A DNA stretch of 64,000 nt from Microbaculum marinisediminis (lineage in GTDB: Bacteria; Pseudomonadota; Alphaproteobacteria; Rhizobiales; Tepidamorphaceae). Numbering within the stretch: position 1 is the stretch's first letter; the number at the start of each line of letters is the position of its first letter. The stretch covers positions 372,001-436,000 of the forward strand of contig NZ_JALIDZ010000005.1 in NCBI RefSeq assembly GCF_025397915.1, read 5' to 3'. Both the position numbers and the translations under genes were made by a program. The notes under the pieces were generated by a model. It made no database searches. It was not told where the DNA came from and saw nothing but the letters and a program-made list of their open reading frames with translations. This document shows positions 10,704 to 20,260 of this stretch, piece by piece.

Positions 10704-12011
10704 TCAGCTCTTGCCGAAGACCCGGGCGAAGATCGTGTCGACGTTCTTGAAGTGGTAGCCGAGGTCGAACAAGGCCTCGAGATCGGATTCCGGAATCCGC
10801 TGAGTCACTTCCGGGTCGGACTTCAGAAAGTCCAGGAACTGGCCTTCGCCGTTCCAGACCCGCATGGCGTGGCGCTGGACCGTGCGGTAGGCGTCCTCGC
10901 GGCTCATGCCGGCCTGGGCCAGCGCGATCAGCACCCGCTGCGAGTTCACCAGGCCGCCGAGGCGGTCGAGATTGGCCTGCATGCGCTCGGGGTAGACGAC
11001 CAGCTTGTCGACGACGCCGGTGAGGCGGACCAGCGCGAAATCGAGCGTCACCGTGGCGTCGGGACCGATCATGCGCTCGACGGAGGAGTGCGAGATGTCG
11101 CGCTCGTGCCAGAGCGCCACGTTCTCCAGCGCCGGGGTGACGTAGGCGCGAACCATGCGGGCAAGCCCGGTCAGGTTCTCCGTCAGCACCGGATTGCGCT
11201 TGTGCGGCATCGCCGAGGAGCCCTTCTGGCCGGGCGAGAAATATTCCTCGGCCTCCAGCACCTCGGTGCGCTGCAGGTGGCGGATCTCGGTGGCCAGCCG
11301 TTCCACCGACGAGGCGACGACGCCCAGGGTGGCGAAGAAGGCGGCGTGGCGGTCGCGCGGGATCACCTGGGTGGAGACTGGCTCGGGCTGAAGCCCCAGC
11401 TTCTCGGCGACGCGGGCCTCGATGCGCGGATCGATGTTTGCGAAGGTGCCGACCGCGCCGGACAGCGCGCAGGTGGCGATTTCCGCGCGGGCGTCGGCCA
11501 GGCGCGCGAGATTGCGCGAGAATTCGGCGTAGAACCCGGCCAGCTTGACGCCGAACGTGGTCGGTTCGGCATGGATGCCGTGGCTGCGGCCCACCGTCGG
11601 CGTCATCTTGTGCTCGACGGCGCGCTTCTCGATGGCCGCCAGCAGGGCCTCGACATCGGCGATCAGCAGGTCGGCGGCGCGGGTGAGCTGGACCGCGAGG
11701 CAGGTGTCGAGCACGTCCGACGACGTCATGCCCATGTGGACGAAACGGGAATCCGGGCCGACGAACTCGGCCAGATGGGTCAGGAAGGCGATGACGTCGT
11801 GCTTCACCTCGCGCTCGATCTCGTCGATGCGGGCGACGTCGAATTCGGCGGCGTCGCCCTTCGCGCGGATCGTCGCGGCCGCGTCGACGGGGATCAGGCC
11901 GATCTCGGCCATTGCCTCGGCGGCGGCGGCCTCGATCTCGAACCAGATGCGGAATCTCGTCTCGGGCGCCCAGATGGATGCCATTTCTGGGCGGGAATAG
12001 CGCGGAATCAT
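10704..12011 (-). CDS. purB: adenylosuccinate lyase
   Basis: 435 aa. It cleaves SAICAR to AICAR and adenylosuccinate to AMP, releasing fumarate. The fumarate lyase signature is SSAMPHKRNP (about residue 265); TSSDVLDTCLAVQL and TVGRSHGIHAEPTTFG are the other conserved substrate-binding blocks. The ATG at 12011 gives MIPRYSRPEMASIW, the family start. It lies apart from the purC-L operon but on the same strand, with its own 175-bp upstream region. Confidence 0.96.
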   Translation of the reverse strand: MIPRYSRPEMASIWAPETRFRIWFEIEAAAAEAMAEIGLIPVDAAATIRAKGDAAEFDVARIDEIEREVKHDVIAFLTHLAEFVGPDSRFVHMGMTSSDVLDTCLAVQLTRAADLLIADVEALLAAIEKRAVEHKMTPTVGRSHGIHAEPTTFGVKLAGFYAEFSRNLARLADARAEIATCALSGAVGTFANIDPRIEARVAEKLGLQPEPVSTQVIPRDRHAAFFATLGVVASSVERLATEIRHLQRTEVLEAEEYFSPGQKGSSAMPHKRNPVLTENLTGLARMVRAYVTPALENVALWHERDISHSSVERMIGPDATVTLDFALVRLTGVVDKLVVYPERMQANLDRLGGLVNSQRVLIALAQAGMSREDAYRTVQRHAMRVWNGEGQFLDFLKSDPEVTQRIPESDLEALFDLGYHFKNVDTIFARVFGKS

Positions 12012-12187
12012 CGGCTCTTTTTCGTATGGTGACAGGGAAGCGCGGTCTTTAGCAGGAATGTCCGGCGGTCTCAACGACCAGGGGCGGCGATCGGGGCGGG
12101 ACAGCCCCATTGTAGGCGCGGTGACGCCGCGTTAGAGGTGTTGGCTGCCCGTTTCAAGGGAACCGGGCCAGCCTGAGGATACATGTC

Positions 12188-13432
12188 ATGGCCGATCGGG
12201 ACATCGTGGTCATCGGCGCGGGCGTCGTCGGCGTTTCGGCGGCCCTGCACCTGCAAAGGCGCGGCCGCGCGGTCACGTTGATCGACCGGCGCGACCCGGG
12301 CGAGGAAACCTCCTACGGCAATACCGGCGTGATCGAGGGCGGCACCTACGTCCCGATCGCCATGCCGCGCAACCCGCTGGCGCTGTTGCGATACGGCCTC
12401 AACGACCGGCCAGAGATGCATTTCCACTGGCGCGCCATGCCGAAGCTCGCGCCCTGGCTGTTGCAGCTCTACGCCAATTCGACCGAGGCCAGGCTGCGCA
12501 GCAACGGGGCCGCCGTGATGGCGCTGCTCGCCCATGCCATCCCCGAGCACAAGGCGTTCATTCGCGAGGCCGGCGTCGACAGCCTGTTGCGCGAGAACGG
12601 CTGGCTGCAGATCTATCGCACCGAGGCGCAGTTCGACGCCGCCGCGCTGGAGCGCCAGGTCGCAAGCGAGACCGGGTGCGGCTTCACCGTGCTCGACGTC
12701 AACGAGGCGCGCGAGCTGGAGCCGCACCTGAAGCCCGTCTTCCGGAAGGCCGAGCTGTGGCACGACATCGCCTCGCTGACCGATCCGGGCGCCACCGTGA
12801 AGGCCTATGCGCGGCTGTTTGCGACGGGCGGGGGCGAGATCCTGCAGCACAGGGTCGACCGGCTGGTGCCCGACGCCGACGGCTGGACGGTCGAGACCGA
12901 CAACGGCGCCATTGCCGCCGGCGAGGTCGTCGTGGCGCTCGGGCCGTGGTCGACGGACCTGCTCCATCCGCTCGGCTACCGGCTGCCGTTCGCGGTCAAG
13001 CGCGGCTACCACATGCATTTCAGTCCCGCCGGCGACGGCGGTCTCAACCGCCCGGTCGTGGATCTCGCCTATGGCTACGCCGCCTCGTCGATGGCCGCCG
13101 GCCTGCGCGTGACCACCGGTATCGAGTTCGCCGATCGCGACGCGCCGCCGACCCCGGTGCAGCTCGCCCGCGTCGAGCCCCGTGCCCGCGAACTGTTGCC
13201 GATCGAGGCGCCGCTGGAGCACGATCCCTGGATGGGGCGGCGGCCGTCGTTTCCCGATTCCGTCCCCGTCATCGGCCCGGCGCCGCGGCATCCGGGCCTC
13301 TGGCTCGATTTCGGCCACGCCCATCTCGGCCTGACGCTCGGACCGATCAGCGGGCGGCTTTTGGCGGATATGATCTGCGGGCAGACGCCGGTGGTCGATC
13401 CCGCGCCCTATTCGATTCAGCGGTTCGGCTGA
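12188..13432 (+). CDS. DadA-type FAD-dependent amino-acid oxidase/dehydrogenase
   Basis: 414 aa DAO-fold flavoprotein. The dinucleotide motif VVIGAGVVGVSAALHLQRRG is at residues 6-25; the C-terminus has the FAD-closing GRRPSFPDSVPVIG and FDFGHAHLGLTLGPISG-like blocks (here LDFGHAHLGLTLGP). This architecture fits D-amino acid dehydrogenase or related amine oxidases; the exact substrate is not determined. It starts at ATG 12188, divergent from purB, as a single gene. No membrane segment is visible. Confidence 0.85.
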   Translation: MADRDIVVIGAGVVGVSAALHLQRRGRAVTLIDRRDPGEETSYGNTGVIEGGTYVPIAMPRNPLALLRYGLNDRPEMHFHWRAMPKLAPWLLQLYANSTEARLRSNGAAVMALLAHAIPEHKAFIREAGVDSLLRENGWLQIYRTEAQFDAAALERQVASETGCGFTVLDVNEARELEPHLKPVFRKAELWHDIASLTDPGATVKAYARLFATGGGEILQHRVDRLVPDADGWTVETDNGAIAAGEVVVALGPWSTDLLHPLGYRLPFAVKRGYHMHFSPAGDGGLNRPVVDLAYGYAASSMAAGLRVTTGIEFADRDAPPTPVQLARVEPRARELLPIEAPLEHDPWMGRRPSFPDSVPVIGPAPRHPGLWLDFGHAHLGLTLGPISGRLLADMICGQTPVVDPAPYSIQRFG

Positions 13433-13608
13433 ACTGACCGATTCCCCTGTCTTTTCAAGGCCTTTTCGGTGCCATGTCGGGGCCTGTTTCGGGCGCGCGC
13501 GGGCCCCGGTTCACGCCGGTGTGCTCGCTGTTCGGTATGGCGCCGGCTAATTATGTGCTATGATCCAACGAACGGGGACCGGAATTGCATTAGTAAAGGA
13601 GGCCCGCG

Positions 13609-14040
13609 ATGACGGACGCCGTTAGGGCCGAAATACAGGCCTTTTATGACCGCTACATTGCCGCCTGGAATGCCCGGGATTTCGGCGCCATGGCCGACTT
13701 CCACACAGAGCCGGCCCTTTTCATGCACTCGGAGAAGTCGTTCAACCTGCCGGACCGCGCGGCCAAGATCGCGATGCTTGAGGATCTGTTCGCGCGCCTG
13801 ATAGACGAAGGTTTCAGCCATTCGGTCTACGATACGCTGACGGTGCGGCCGAGCGGCGAGGGCATGGCGATCGCCGATGCCCGCAACATCAGGCGCCTTC
13901 GCAGCGACGGCTCGTCGATCGAGGTCGTCGATGCGCACTACGTGCTGCGCAAGGAAGGCGGATCGTGGCGGTTCATCGTCACGGTCATCTGCTCGCCCGG
14001 TTGGCGAAAGCAGCGGCAACCCACCCTGTACGTGGCCTAG
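13609..14040 (+). CDS. SnoaL-like / NTF2-fold protein
   Basis: 143 aa with the pattern of the NTF2-like superfamily: helix AEIQAFYDRYIAAWNARDFGAMADFHTEPALF, central strands, and a final GGSWRFIVTVI strand. Members act as small-molecule isomerases, hydrolases or binding proteins; nothing fixes the role here. An ideal AAAGGAGG lies just before ATG 13609. It is monocistronic, with the convergent TRIC-family gene downstream. Confidence 0.8.
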   Translation: MTDAVRAEIQAFYDRYIAAWNARDFGAMADFHTEPALFMHSEKSFNLPDRAAKIAMLEDLFARLIDEGFSHSVYDTLTVRPSGEGMAIADARNIRRLRSDGSSIEVVDAHYVLRKEGGSWRFIVTVICSPGWRKQRQPTLYVA

Positions 14041-14100
14041 GTCGGTCACCCGGTTCGGCTCGCGGTGCGCGATCATACGACCGCTGCGCGGCCGGCGCCT

Positions 14101-14763
14101 TCATTCGGATGTCGAGTCCTTCGACGCGCCGATCCGCAGGAACTCTCCCGGCGGGCCCATCCGGATATCGAAGACGATGGCCGCCGCGCGGAGCGAAAAG
14201 GCGGCCAGAAATGCAGCGGTTTCGGCCATCAATCCGGGAACTGCGAGATAGGCGAGGGTGGCGTAGGTCAGGGAGCCGACCAGAGCGGTGGTGGCATAGA
14301 GCTGCCCGCACAGGATCATCGGTTGCGTGTTGGTGATCACGTCGCGAAGGAGGCCGCCGCCGGTGGCCGTGATCATGCCCATGAAGACGGCGACCACGAA
14401 GGGCGCGCCGAACGCCAGTGCGATGTGGCAACCGACCACCGCGAAGGCTGCCAGGCCCAGGGCGTCGGCCCAGACCATACCCCGGCGGCGGTTATTTTCG
14501 CCGGGAGAGACGAAGAAGGTGATCAGCGCCGCGGCCACGCACAGGATCAGCTCGGTGGGGTCCTGCGTCCACCACACCGGACGGCCGAGAAGCAGGTCCC
14601 TGATGGTGCCGCCACCAATGCCGGTGATGGTGCCGATCAGCACGAAGCCCAGGACATCCATGCGGTAGCGTGCCGCCGTCAGGGCGCCGCTGACGGCGAA
14701 GACGACATCGCCGAAATACATGATCACCAGAATGCCGATGCTGAGCGGATCGTTCGCGGCCAT
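14101..14763 (-). CDS. TRIC/UPF0126 family cation channel-like protein
   Basis: 220-aa, very hydrophobic protein with about seven membrane segments and two internal repeats. The glycine-rich signatures GTITGIGGGTIRDLL and GMITATGGGLLRDVI are the duplicated hallmark of the UPF0126 (YicG/TRIC) family, trimeric cation channels in the inner membrane. AGGAGGG upstream of ATG 14763 supports the start. The 291 bases between this gene and the Lrp gene hold nothing I can support. Confidence 0.9.
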   Translation of the reverse strand: MAANDPLSIGILVIMYFGDVVFAVSGALTAARYRMDVLGFVLIGTITGIGGGTIRDLLLGRPVWWTQDPTELILCVAAALITFFVSPGENNRRRGMVWADALGLAAFAVVGCHIALAFGAPFVVAVFMGMITATGGGLLRDVITNTQPMILCGQLYATTALVGSLTYATLAYLAVPGLMAETAAFLAAFSLRAAAIVFDIRMGPPGEFLRIGASKDSTSE

Positions 14764-15054
14764 CCTTGCCCTCCTGGCGCTCCGTGTCGAAAAGCTTCGC
14801 GTCGCCCAATTCCCGGATGAGATTGAAATCGTTCGACGTCCTGGCCATGGTCACGCCCCCTTGCCAGAAAACAGTCGTCCAAACTTGTAGGCCAACACAG
14901 CTCGAATGTCGCTCCCCGGGCCCGTTCGGACGCCGCGGGCCGCCACGCCGGACGACAGGCCGGGGCGGCAGCCGGTGTCTATCCTTGAGGGCGTTTGGGG
15001 AAAGCGTCCGGGGGGCGTCGGCGTTCGTGCTGGCGCGATCCCGAAAGTCCGACG

Positions 15055-15543
15055 CTAGCCTTCGTTCGGCAGCGGCAGTTCGGTCGAATCCTTCGTGGTC
15101 GCCACGACGATGCGCGACTGGACATCGGTGACGAGCTCGGAGTCCAGCAGGCGGAACCGCAGGAACTCGTCATAGGCGCGCATGTCCTCCACGACGACCT
15201 TGATCATGTAGTCGACGGCGCCAGTCACGCGCTCGCAGAACACCACCTCGGGCCAGGCCCGCATCATGCGGTCGAAGGTCTCCATGTTCTCCCGGCTCGG
15301 CATGGCCAGCTTGACGAAAGCGTAGGAGACGAAGTCGAGGCCCAGCGCCTCGCGGTCGAGGATCGCCACCGTCGCCTTGATGACCCCGGTCTCCTTCAGC
15401 CGCTTGATCCGCCGCCAGCACGGCGTCTGCGACATGTTCACCGCCTTGGCGATCTCGGCCACCGGCCGGGAGGCGTCGCGCTGCAATTCCCGCAGAATTC
15501 GGACGTCGCCGGCATCGAGTGAAATTTTTTCGCGTGTCGACAT
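15055..15543 (-). CDS. Lrp/AsnC family transcriptional regulator
   Basis: 162 aa: an N-terminal winged HTH (AEIAKAVNMSQTPCWRRIKR, about residues 29-48) and a C-terminal RAM ligand domain (VTGAVDYMIKVVVEDMRAYDEF). Lrp-type proteins bind amino acids or 2-oxo acids. It is divergent from the indolepyruvate ferredoxin oxidoreductase gene, which acts on transaminated aromatic amino acids, so it is the probable regulator of that gene. An inverted repeat just upstream of its start is a candidate operator. Confidence 0.92.
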   Translation of the reverse strand: MSTREKISLDAGDVRILRELQRDASRPVAEIAKAVNMSQTPCWRRIKRLKETGVIKATVAILDREALGLDFVSYAFVKLAMPSRENMETFDRMMRAWPEVVFCERVTGAVDYMIKVVVEDMRAYDEFLRFRLLDSELVTDVQSRIVVATTKDSTELPLPNEG

Positions 15544-15553
15544 TCAGCGGAAC

Positions 15554-15588
15554 ATCCTTGCGAGTATCTGATTGGAACGCGCAAGGAT
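15554..15588. promoter_or_regulatory. inverted repeat, candidate Lrp operator
   Basis: ATCCTTGCG and CGCAAGGAT form a perfect 9-bp inverted repeat with a 17-base spacer, 11 bases upstream of the Lrp start and inside the divergent region shared with the oxidoreductase gene. A direct repeat GGAACGCG occurs at 15574 and 15606, 32 bases apart (about three helical turns). Lrp proteins bind such spaced sites; binding is inferred. Confidence 0.5.
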
Positions 15589-15694
15589 AGCACAGTTTTT
15601 TCGTCGGAACGCGAGATAATAAGCCATACAGCGAACAAGCCCGGTTCGCCTGCCGCTACGGAAAGGCCGGTGCCGGACAGGCAAGAGGCTGCCG

Positions 15695-18600
15695 ATGAAC
15701 GCGATTGCCCGCGAAGTCACGCTCGACGACAAATACGTACTGGACCGCGGCCAGGTCTACATGACCGGCATCCAGGCGCTGGTGCGCCTCCCGCTCGACC
15801 AGATCCGGCGCGACCGCGCCACGGGGCTGAAGACCGCGGGCTACATCTCCGGCTATCGCGGCTCGCCGCTGGCCGGCTACGACCAGCAGCTGGAACGCGC
15901 GAAACGCTTCCTCGACAGCCATGACCTGGTTTTCCATCCGGGACTCAACGAGGAGCTGGCGGCAACCGCCGTCTGGGGCACGCAGAAGGTCGGCCTTGCC
16001 GGCGAGAGCGACCACGACGGCGTGTTCGGCATCTGGTACGGCAAGGCACCCGGCGTCGACCGGGCCGGCGACGTTCTGCGCCACGCCAACGCCAGCGGCA
16101 CGGCGGCGGCCGGCGGCGTGCTGGCGATCGCCGGCGACGACCATCTGGCCAAGTCCTCCTCGCTTCCCGTCCAGAGCGAGCACGCCTTCATCCATTCCGA
16201 GATCCCGATCCTCAACCCCTCCGACCTGCAGGACGTGCTCGACTACGGCCTGCACGGCATCGCGATGTCGCGCTATTCGGGCCTGTGGGTGGCGCTGATC
16301 GCGCTCGCCGACACGATGGATTCCTCCGGGATCGTCAATGTCGATCCGAACCGGATTTCGATCCGCCGCCCGCTCGACCACGCCGATCCGCGCCAGGCGG
16401 CCGAGCTGAACACCAATCTCCAGCTCAAGACGCGTCTCGACACCGAGGTCCTGAACCGCACCCTGCGGCTGCCTGCCGCCAAGGCCTATGTCCGGGCCAA
16501 CCGGCTCGACCGCAAGGTGTTTGGCTCGGACAATCCGCGCTTCGGCATCGTCACGACGGGCAAGGCCTATCGTGACGTGCGCCAGACGCTCGACCTTCTC
16601 GGCATCACCGAGGCGGTTGCGCAGGAGATCGGTCTTGCCGTCTTCAAGGTGGCGATGCCGTGGCCGCTGGAGCCGGAGGCGATTTCCGGCTTCGCCAGGG
16701 GGCTCGATCGCGTCATGGTGGTCGAGCACAAGCGCGCGGTCATCGAGCCGCAGCTCAAGGACCTGATGTTCCACTGGGCCGCCGACCAGCGGCCCCAGGT
16801 GTACGGCAAGACGCGTCCCGACGGCCGTGCCTTCCTGCCGGATATCCGCGAATGTGGCCCGGGCGAGGTCGCCCCGGCGCTGATCGCGTTCCTGCCGAAG
16901 ACCGCCCGCAAGGGCGCGATGGAGGAGGGCGCCCGGCGCCTCGCCGCCCGCCAGACCTGGAGCGACGAGCACGCCACCGACGCCGTGCGGTCGGCCTATT
17001 TCTGCTCGGGCTGCCCGCACTCGACCTCGACCGTGACGCCCGAAGGCAGCCGCGCCATGCCGGGAATCGGCTGCCACGCGATGACCGAGATCAACGGCCG
17101 CACCACCGAAGGCCTGATCGCCATGGGCGGCGAGGGCGCGTCGTGGCTTGGCCAGTTCCCGTTCTCGAAGACGAAGCACATGTTCGTCAATCTCGGCGAC
17201 GGCACCTATTATCATTCCGGCATCCTGGCGATCCGCGCCGCGGTGGCGGCGCGCGCGCCGATTACCTACAAGATCCTGTTCAACGACGCCGTCGCCATGA
17301 CCGGCGGACAGACCCATGACGGCCCGCTCGACGTGCGCCAGCTCGTCGCCCAGGTGCAGGCGGAGGGCGTCGAGCGCATCGCGCTCTTGTCGGAGCGTCC
17401 GCATCTCTATTCCCCGGCCGATCTGCCGGCCGGCGTGCCGCTGAAGCACCGCGACGACCTGAACGCGATCCAGGAGGAGTTCGCGGCGTTCCCCGGCGTC
17501 TCCGTCATCGTCTTCGATCAGACCTGCGCGGCGGAGAAGCGCCGCCGCCGCAAGAAGGGGCAGTACGAAAACCCGGACAAGCGGGTGTTCATCAATCCGC
17601 GAGTCTGCGAGGCCTGCGGCGACTGCTCGGTGCAGTCGAACTGCATCTCGGTCGAGCCGCTGATGACCGAGTTCGGCGAGAAGCGCCGCATCAACCAGTC
17701 GAGCTGCAACAAGGACTATTCCTGCGTGAAGGGCTTCTGCCCGAGCTTCGTCGAGGTGACGGGCGCGGGCCCGCGCAAGGTGGCGGGAGCCGACTTCGAC
17801 ATCGCCGCGCTGGCGGCCAAGCTGGCCGAACCGCAGGCGGATATCGGCGCCGCCCCGGTCAACCTGCTGCTCACCGGTATCGGCGGCATGGGCGTCACCA
17901 CCACATCGGCGGTGCTGGCGACGGCGGCCCATCTCGACGGCCTCAACGCCTCGACCCTCGACATGACCGGACTTGCCCAGAAGAACGGGCCGGTCACTTC
18001 GCATGTGCGCTTTGCCGCCCCGGACGTTGCCATCGAGGGGCCGCGCATTCCGGTCGGGTCGCTCGACGTGCTGCTCGCCGCCGACCTGGTGGTCGCCGGC
18101 GGCGCCGAGGCGCTCAGCTTGTGCGCGCCGGACCGCACTCGCGCGGTGCTGAACACCGACGTCGCGCCGACCGCGGAATTCGTCATGCACCAGGTGCAGA
18201 GCTTCAACGCCCAGCGCATCGCCCGCACCGTGGGCGAGGCGGTGAAGGGCGTCGACGCGGCGGCGATCGCCCGGTTCGCCGAAACCGCGCTCGGCGACAC
18301 GATCTTCGCCAACATGATGCTGGTCGGCTTCGCCTGGCAGACGGGGCTGCTGCCCTTGCGCCGCAAGGCGGTCGAGCAGGCGATCCGGCTGAACGGCGCC
18401 GCCGTCGACGCCAACCTGCTGGCGTTCGCCGCCGGCCGGCTGCTTGCCGCGCAGCCCGAGCTGTTCCAGGGGCTTGTCGAGGACACGACGAAGCCGGCCG
18501 ACATGCCGCTCGACGAGCGCATCGTCTTCCTCGCCAAGGAGCTGATCGCCTATCAGGACGAGGCCTATGCCGAACGCTTCCTGAGGTCCGTCTCGACGGT

Positions 18601-19177
18601 CCGCGCGGCCGAGGAAAAGCTGAAGGGCGCGAACCTGAAGCTCACCCGGCAGGCGGCGGAATCGCTGTTCAAGCTGATGGCCTACAAGGACGAGTACGAG
18701 GTGGCCCGGCTCTACACCGCGCCGGAGTTCCGCGCCGCGCTGGACAAGCAGTTCGAGGGCGGTGGCAGGATCTCGGTCCAGCTCGCTCCGCCGCTTCTGT
18801 CGCGCATGGATCCGCGCACCGGCCGGCCGGCGAAGCGGAGCTTCGGTCCGTGGATCTTCCCGGTGTTCGGGATGCTCACCCGGCTGAAGGGCCTGCGTGG
18901 CACGCGCTTCGATCCGTTCGGTTACACGGCGGAGCGGCGCGAGGAGCGGGCGCTGATCGCCGAGTTCGAGGCAACGCTTGCGAAGCTCGCCGCCGGACTG
19001 GACGCGAAGAAGCTGGGTCTGGCCATCGAGATCGCCAGGGTGCCGGAGCTGATCCGCGGCTTCGGCCCGGTGAAGGCCGCCAATGTCGCCAAGGCGCGGC
19101 AGCGCTTCGATGGGCTGAACCGGCGCTGGGACGTGCCGACCGTGGCGACGGGCCCGGTGCTGGAAGCGGCAGAATAG
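15695..19177 (+). CDS. indolepyruvate ferredoxin oxidoreductase, fused IorA-IorB
   Basis: 1160 aa. It oxidatively decarboxylates aryl pyruvates (or related 2-oxo acids) to acyl-CoA with ferredoxin. N-terminal 2-oxoacid oxidoreductase domain with TSGYRGSPLAGYDQQL-like block (GYISGYRGSPLAGYD); TPP-binding segment with NLGDGTYYHSG (about residue 500); a cysteine cluster CEACGDCSVQSNC (about 640) for an Fe-S centre; then the gamma-type domain with GIGGMGVTTTSAVLATAA (about 728). The two subunits that are separate in archaea are fused here, as usual in proteobacteria. It ends 15 bases before the convergent peptidase gene. Confidence 0.92.
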   Translation: MNAIAREVTLDDKYVLDRGQVYMTGIQALVRLPLDQIRRDRATGLKTAGYISGYRGSPLAGYDQQLERAKRFLDSHDLVFHPGLNEELAATAVWGTQKVGLAGESDHDGVFGIWYGKAPGVDRAGDVLRHANASGTAAAGGVLAIAGDDHLAKSSSLPVQSEHAFIHSEIPILNPSDLQDVLDYGLHGIAMSRYSGLWVALIALADTMDSSGIVNVDPNRISIRRPLDHADPRQAAELNTNLQLKTRLDTEVLNRTLRLPAAKAYVRANRLDRKVFGSDNPRFGIVTTGKAYRDVRQTLDLLGITEAVAQEIGLAVFKVAMPWPLEPEAISGFARGLDRVMVVEHKRAVIEPQLKDLMFHWAADQRPQVYGKTRPDGRAFLPDIRECGPGEVAPALIAFLPKTARKGAMEEGARRLAARQTWSDEHATDAVRSAYFCSGCPHSTSTVTPEGSRAMPGIGCHAMTEINGRTTEGLIAMGGEGASWLGQFPFSKTKHMFVNLGDGTYYHSGILAIRAAVAARAPITYKILFNDAVAMTGGQTHDGPLDVRQLVAQVQAEGVERIALLSERPHLYSPADLPAGVPLKHRDDLNAIQEEFAAFPGVSVIVFDQTCAAEKRRRRKKGQYENPDKRVFINPRVCEACGDCSVQSNCISVEPLMTEFGEKRRINQSSCNKDYSCVKGFCPSFVEVTGAGPRKVAGADFDIAALAAKLAEPQADIGAAPVNLLLTGIGGMGVTTTSAVLATAAHLDGLNASTLDMTGLAQKNGPVTSHVRFAAPDVAIEGPRIPVGSLDVLLAADLVVAGGAEALSLCAPDRTRAVLNTDVAPTAEFVMHQVQSFNAQRIARTVGEAVKGVDAAAIARFAETALGDTIFANMMLVGFAWQTGLLPLRRKAVEQAIRLNGAAVDANLLAFAAGRLLAAQPELFQGLVEDTTKPADMPLDERIVFLAKELIAYQDEAYAERFLRSVSTVRAAEEKLKGANLKLTRQAAESLFKLMAYKDEYEVARLYTAPEFRAALDKQFEGGGRISVQLAPPLLSRMDPRTGRPAKRSFGPWIFPVFGMLTRLKGLRGTRFDPFGYTAERREERALIAEFEATLAKLAAGLDAKKLGLAIEIARVPELIRGFGPVKAANVAKARQRFDGLNRRWDVPTVATGPVLEAAE

Positions 19178-19192
19178 GGATTAGCATAGGGA

Positions 19193-20197
19193 TCAGCGCG
19201 GGAATTCGTCCCGGTAGGCCGGCCATTTCGCCGGACCGCGGCCGTCCTGTCCCGCCTCAAAGACCGCCCGTGCGATCGCGCGGGCGAGGCAGCGGGCGGC
19301 GGCGGCGCCGATGCGCAGCATATCGAGCGTCGGATCCTTCATCGCCGTCCTGCCGGTCGCCAGCGCGAACACCGTATCGCCGTCGAGCGGGGTGTGCACC
19401 GGATGGATGGCCCGCGCCATGCCGTCCTGCGCCATGACCGCCAGCCGCTTCGCCTCGGCCTTGGTGAGGATCGCGTCGGTGGCGACCAGCGCCGGCGTGG
19501 TGGCGGACAGCGCGTCCAGCTTGGAATAGGGCTTCAGCGCCTCCTCCTCGACACGCGATGGCAGGCCGCGACCGCCGAACTCGTCGCCCACCTCCCAGCC
19601 GCCGGCCCAGAAGTGCGGTCCGTCGCCGATCGTCACCCGGCCGACGCAGTTGACCGCGACAATGGCGCCGACCGTGAATCCGTCCTCGGTAACGAGCGAC
19701 GCCGATCCCAGTCCGCCGCGGTGGCGCGCCGTCGTGCATCCCAACCCCGCGCCGACCGAACCGACGGCGAAGTCGACGCCGGCCCGATCGCAAGCCGACC
19801 ATCCGAGGTCGCGATAGGGCGGGAACCGGCCCCAATCCTTGTCGCCGCCGTTGATGAGGTCGAACAGGATCGCCTGCGGTACGATCGGCACCGTCACTGG
19901 GCCGACCGGATAGCCGCGGCCCTTGTCGCGCAGCCAGGCCTGGACCCCGGAGGCGGCGTCGAGGCCGTAGGCCGATCCGCCCGAGATCACCACGGCATCG
20001 ACGCCGGGCACGGTCATCTCGGGGCTGAGCAGTTCGGTGTCGCGTGTGCCGGGCCCGCCGCCGCGCACGTCGACGGACGCGGTGGTCGCCTCGTCGCAAA
20101 GGACGACGGTCGTTCCGGACAGGAGGCCGTCGTCGTCGGCATGGCCGACCAGAAGGCCGGGAACGTCGGTCAGGAGATTGCGGGGGCCGGGAATCAT
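19193..20197 (-). CDS. P1 family peptidase (DmpA/NylC-like)
   Basis: 334-aa Ntn-fold protein of the L-aminopeptidase/D-esterase group. Family blocks: NLLTDVPGLLVGHADD at the N-terminus, VVISGGSAYGLDAASGV, and SATTPALVATDAILTKAEAKRLA, where these enzymes cut themselves before a Thr/Ser nucleophile; here the Thr pair at about 232 is the likely site. C-terminal GDTVFALATG is also conserved. It may cleave N-terminal residues of peptides or amides. Probably monocistronic, convergent with the ferredoxin oxidoreductase. Confidence 0.88.
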   Translation of the reverse strand: MIPGPRNLLTDVPGLLVGHADDDGLLSGTTVVLCDEATTASVDVRGGGPGTRDTELLSPEMTVPGVDAVVISGGSAYGLDAASGVQAWLRDKGRGYPVGPVTVPIVPQAILFDLINGGDKDWGRFPPYRDLGWSACDRAGVDFAVGSVGAGLGCTTARHRGGLGSASLVTEDGFTVGAIVAVNCVGRVTIGDGPHFWAGGWEVGDEFGGRGLPSRVEEEALKPYSKLDALSATTPALVATDAILTKAEAKRLAVMAQDGMARAIHPVHTPLDGDTVFALATGRTAMKDPTLDMLRIGAAAARCLARAIARAVFEAGQDGRGPAKWPAYRDEFPR

Positions 20198-20260
20198 CGA
20201 GTCTCGTCCGATGCTTGAGTCAGGAACTTCCAGCGGAATCGCAGCCGAGGATACCGGCGC

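Noticed and set aside
14764-14854. Short frame starting MARTSNDFNLIRELGDAKLF upstream of the TRIC gene
   Set aside because: It looks protein-like only for about 30 residues, then runs out of frame through the TRIC gene with shadow composition; no stop or ribosome site supports a small gene.
15656-18190. 844-aa minus-strand frame opposite the indolepyruvate oxidoreductase
   Set aside because: Same GC-driven antisense artefact; the plus-strand enzyme has clear motifs throughout.
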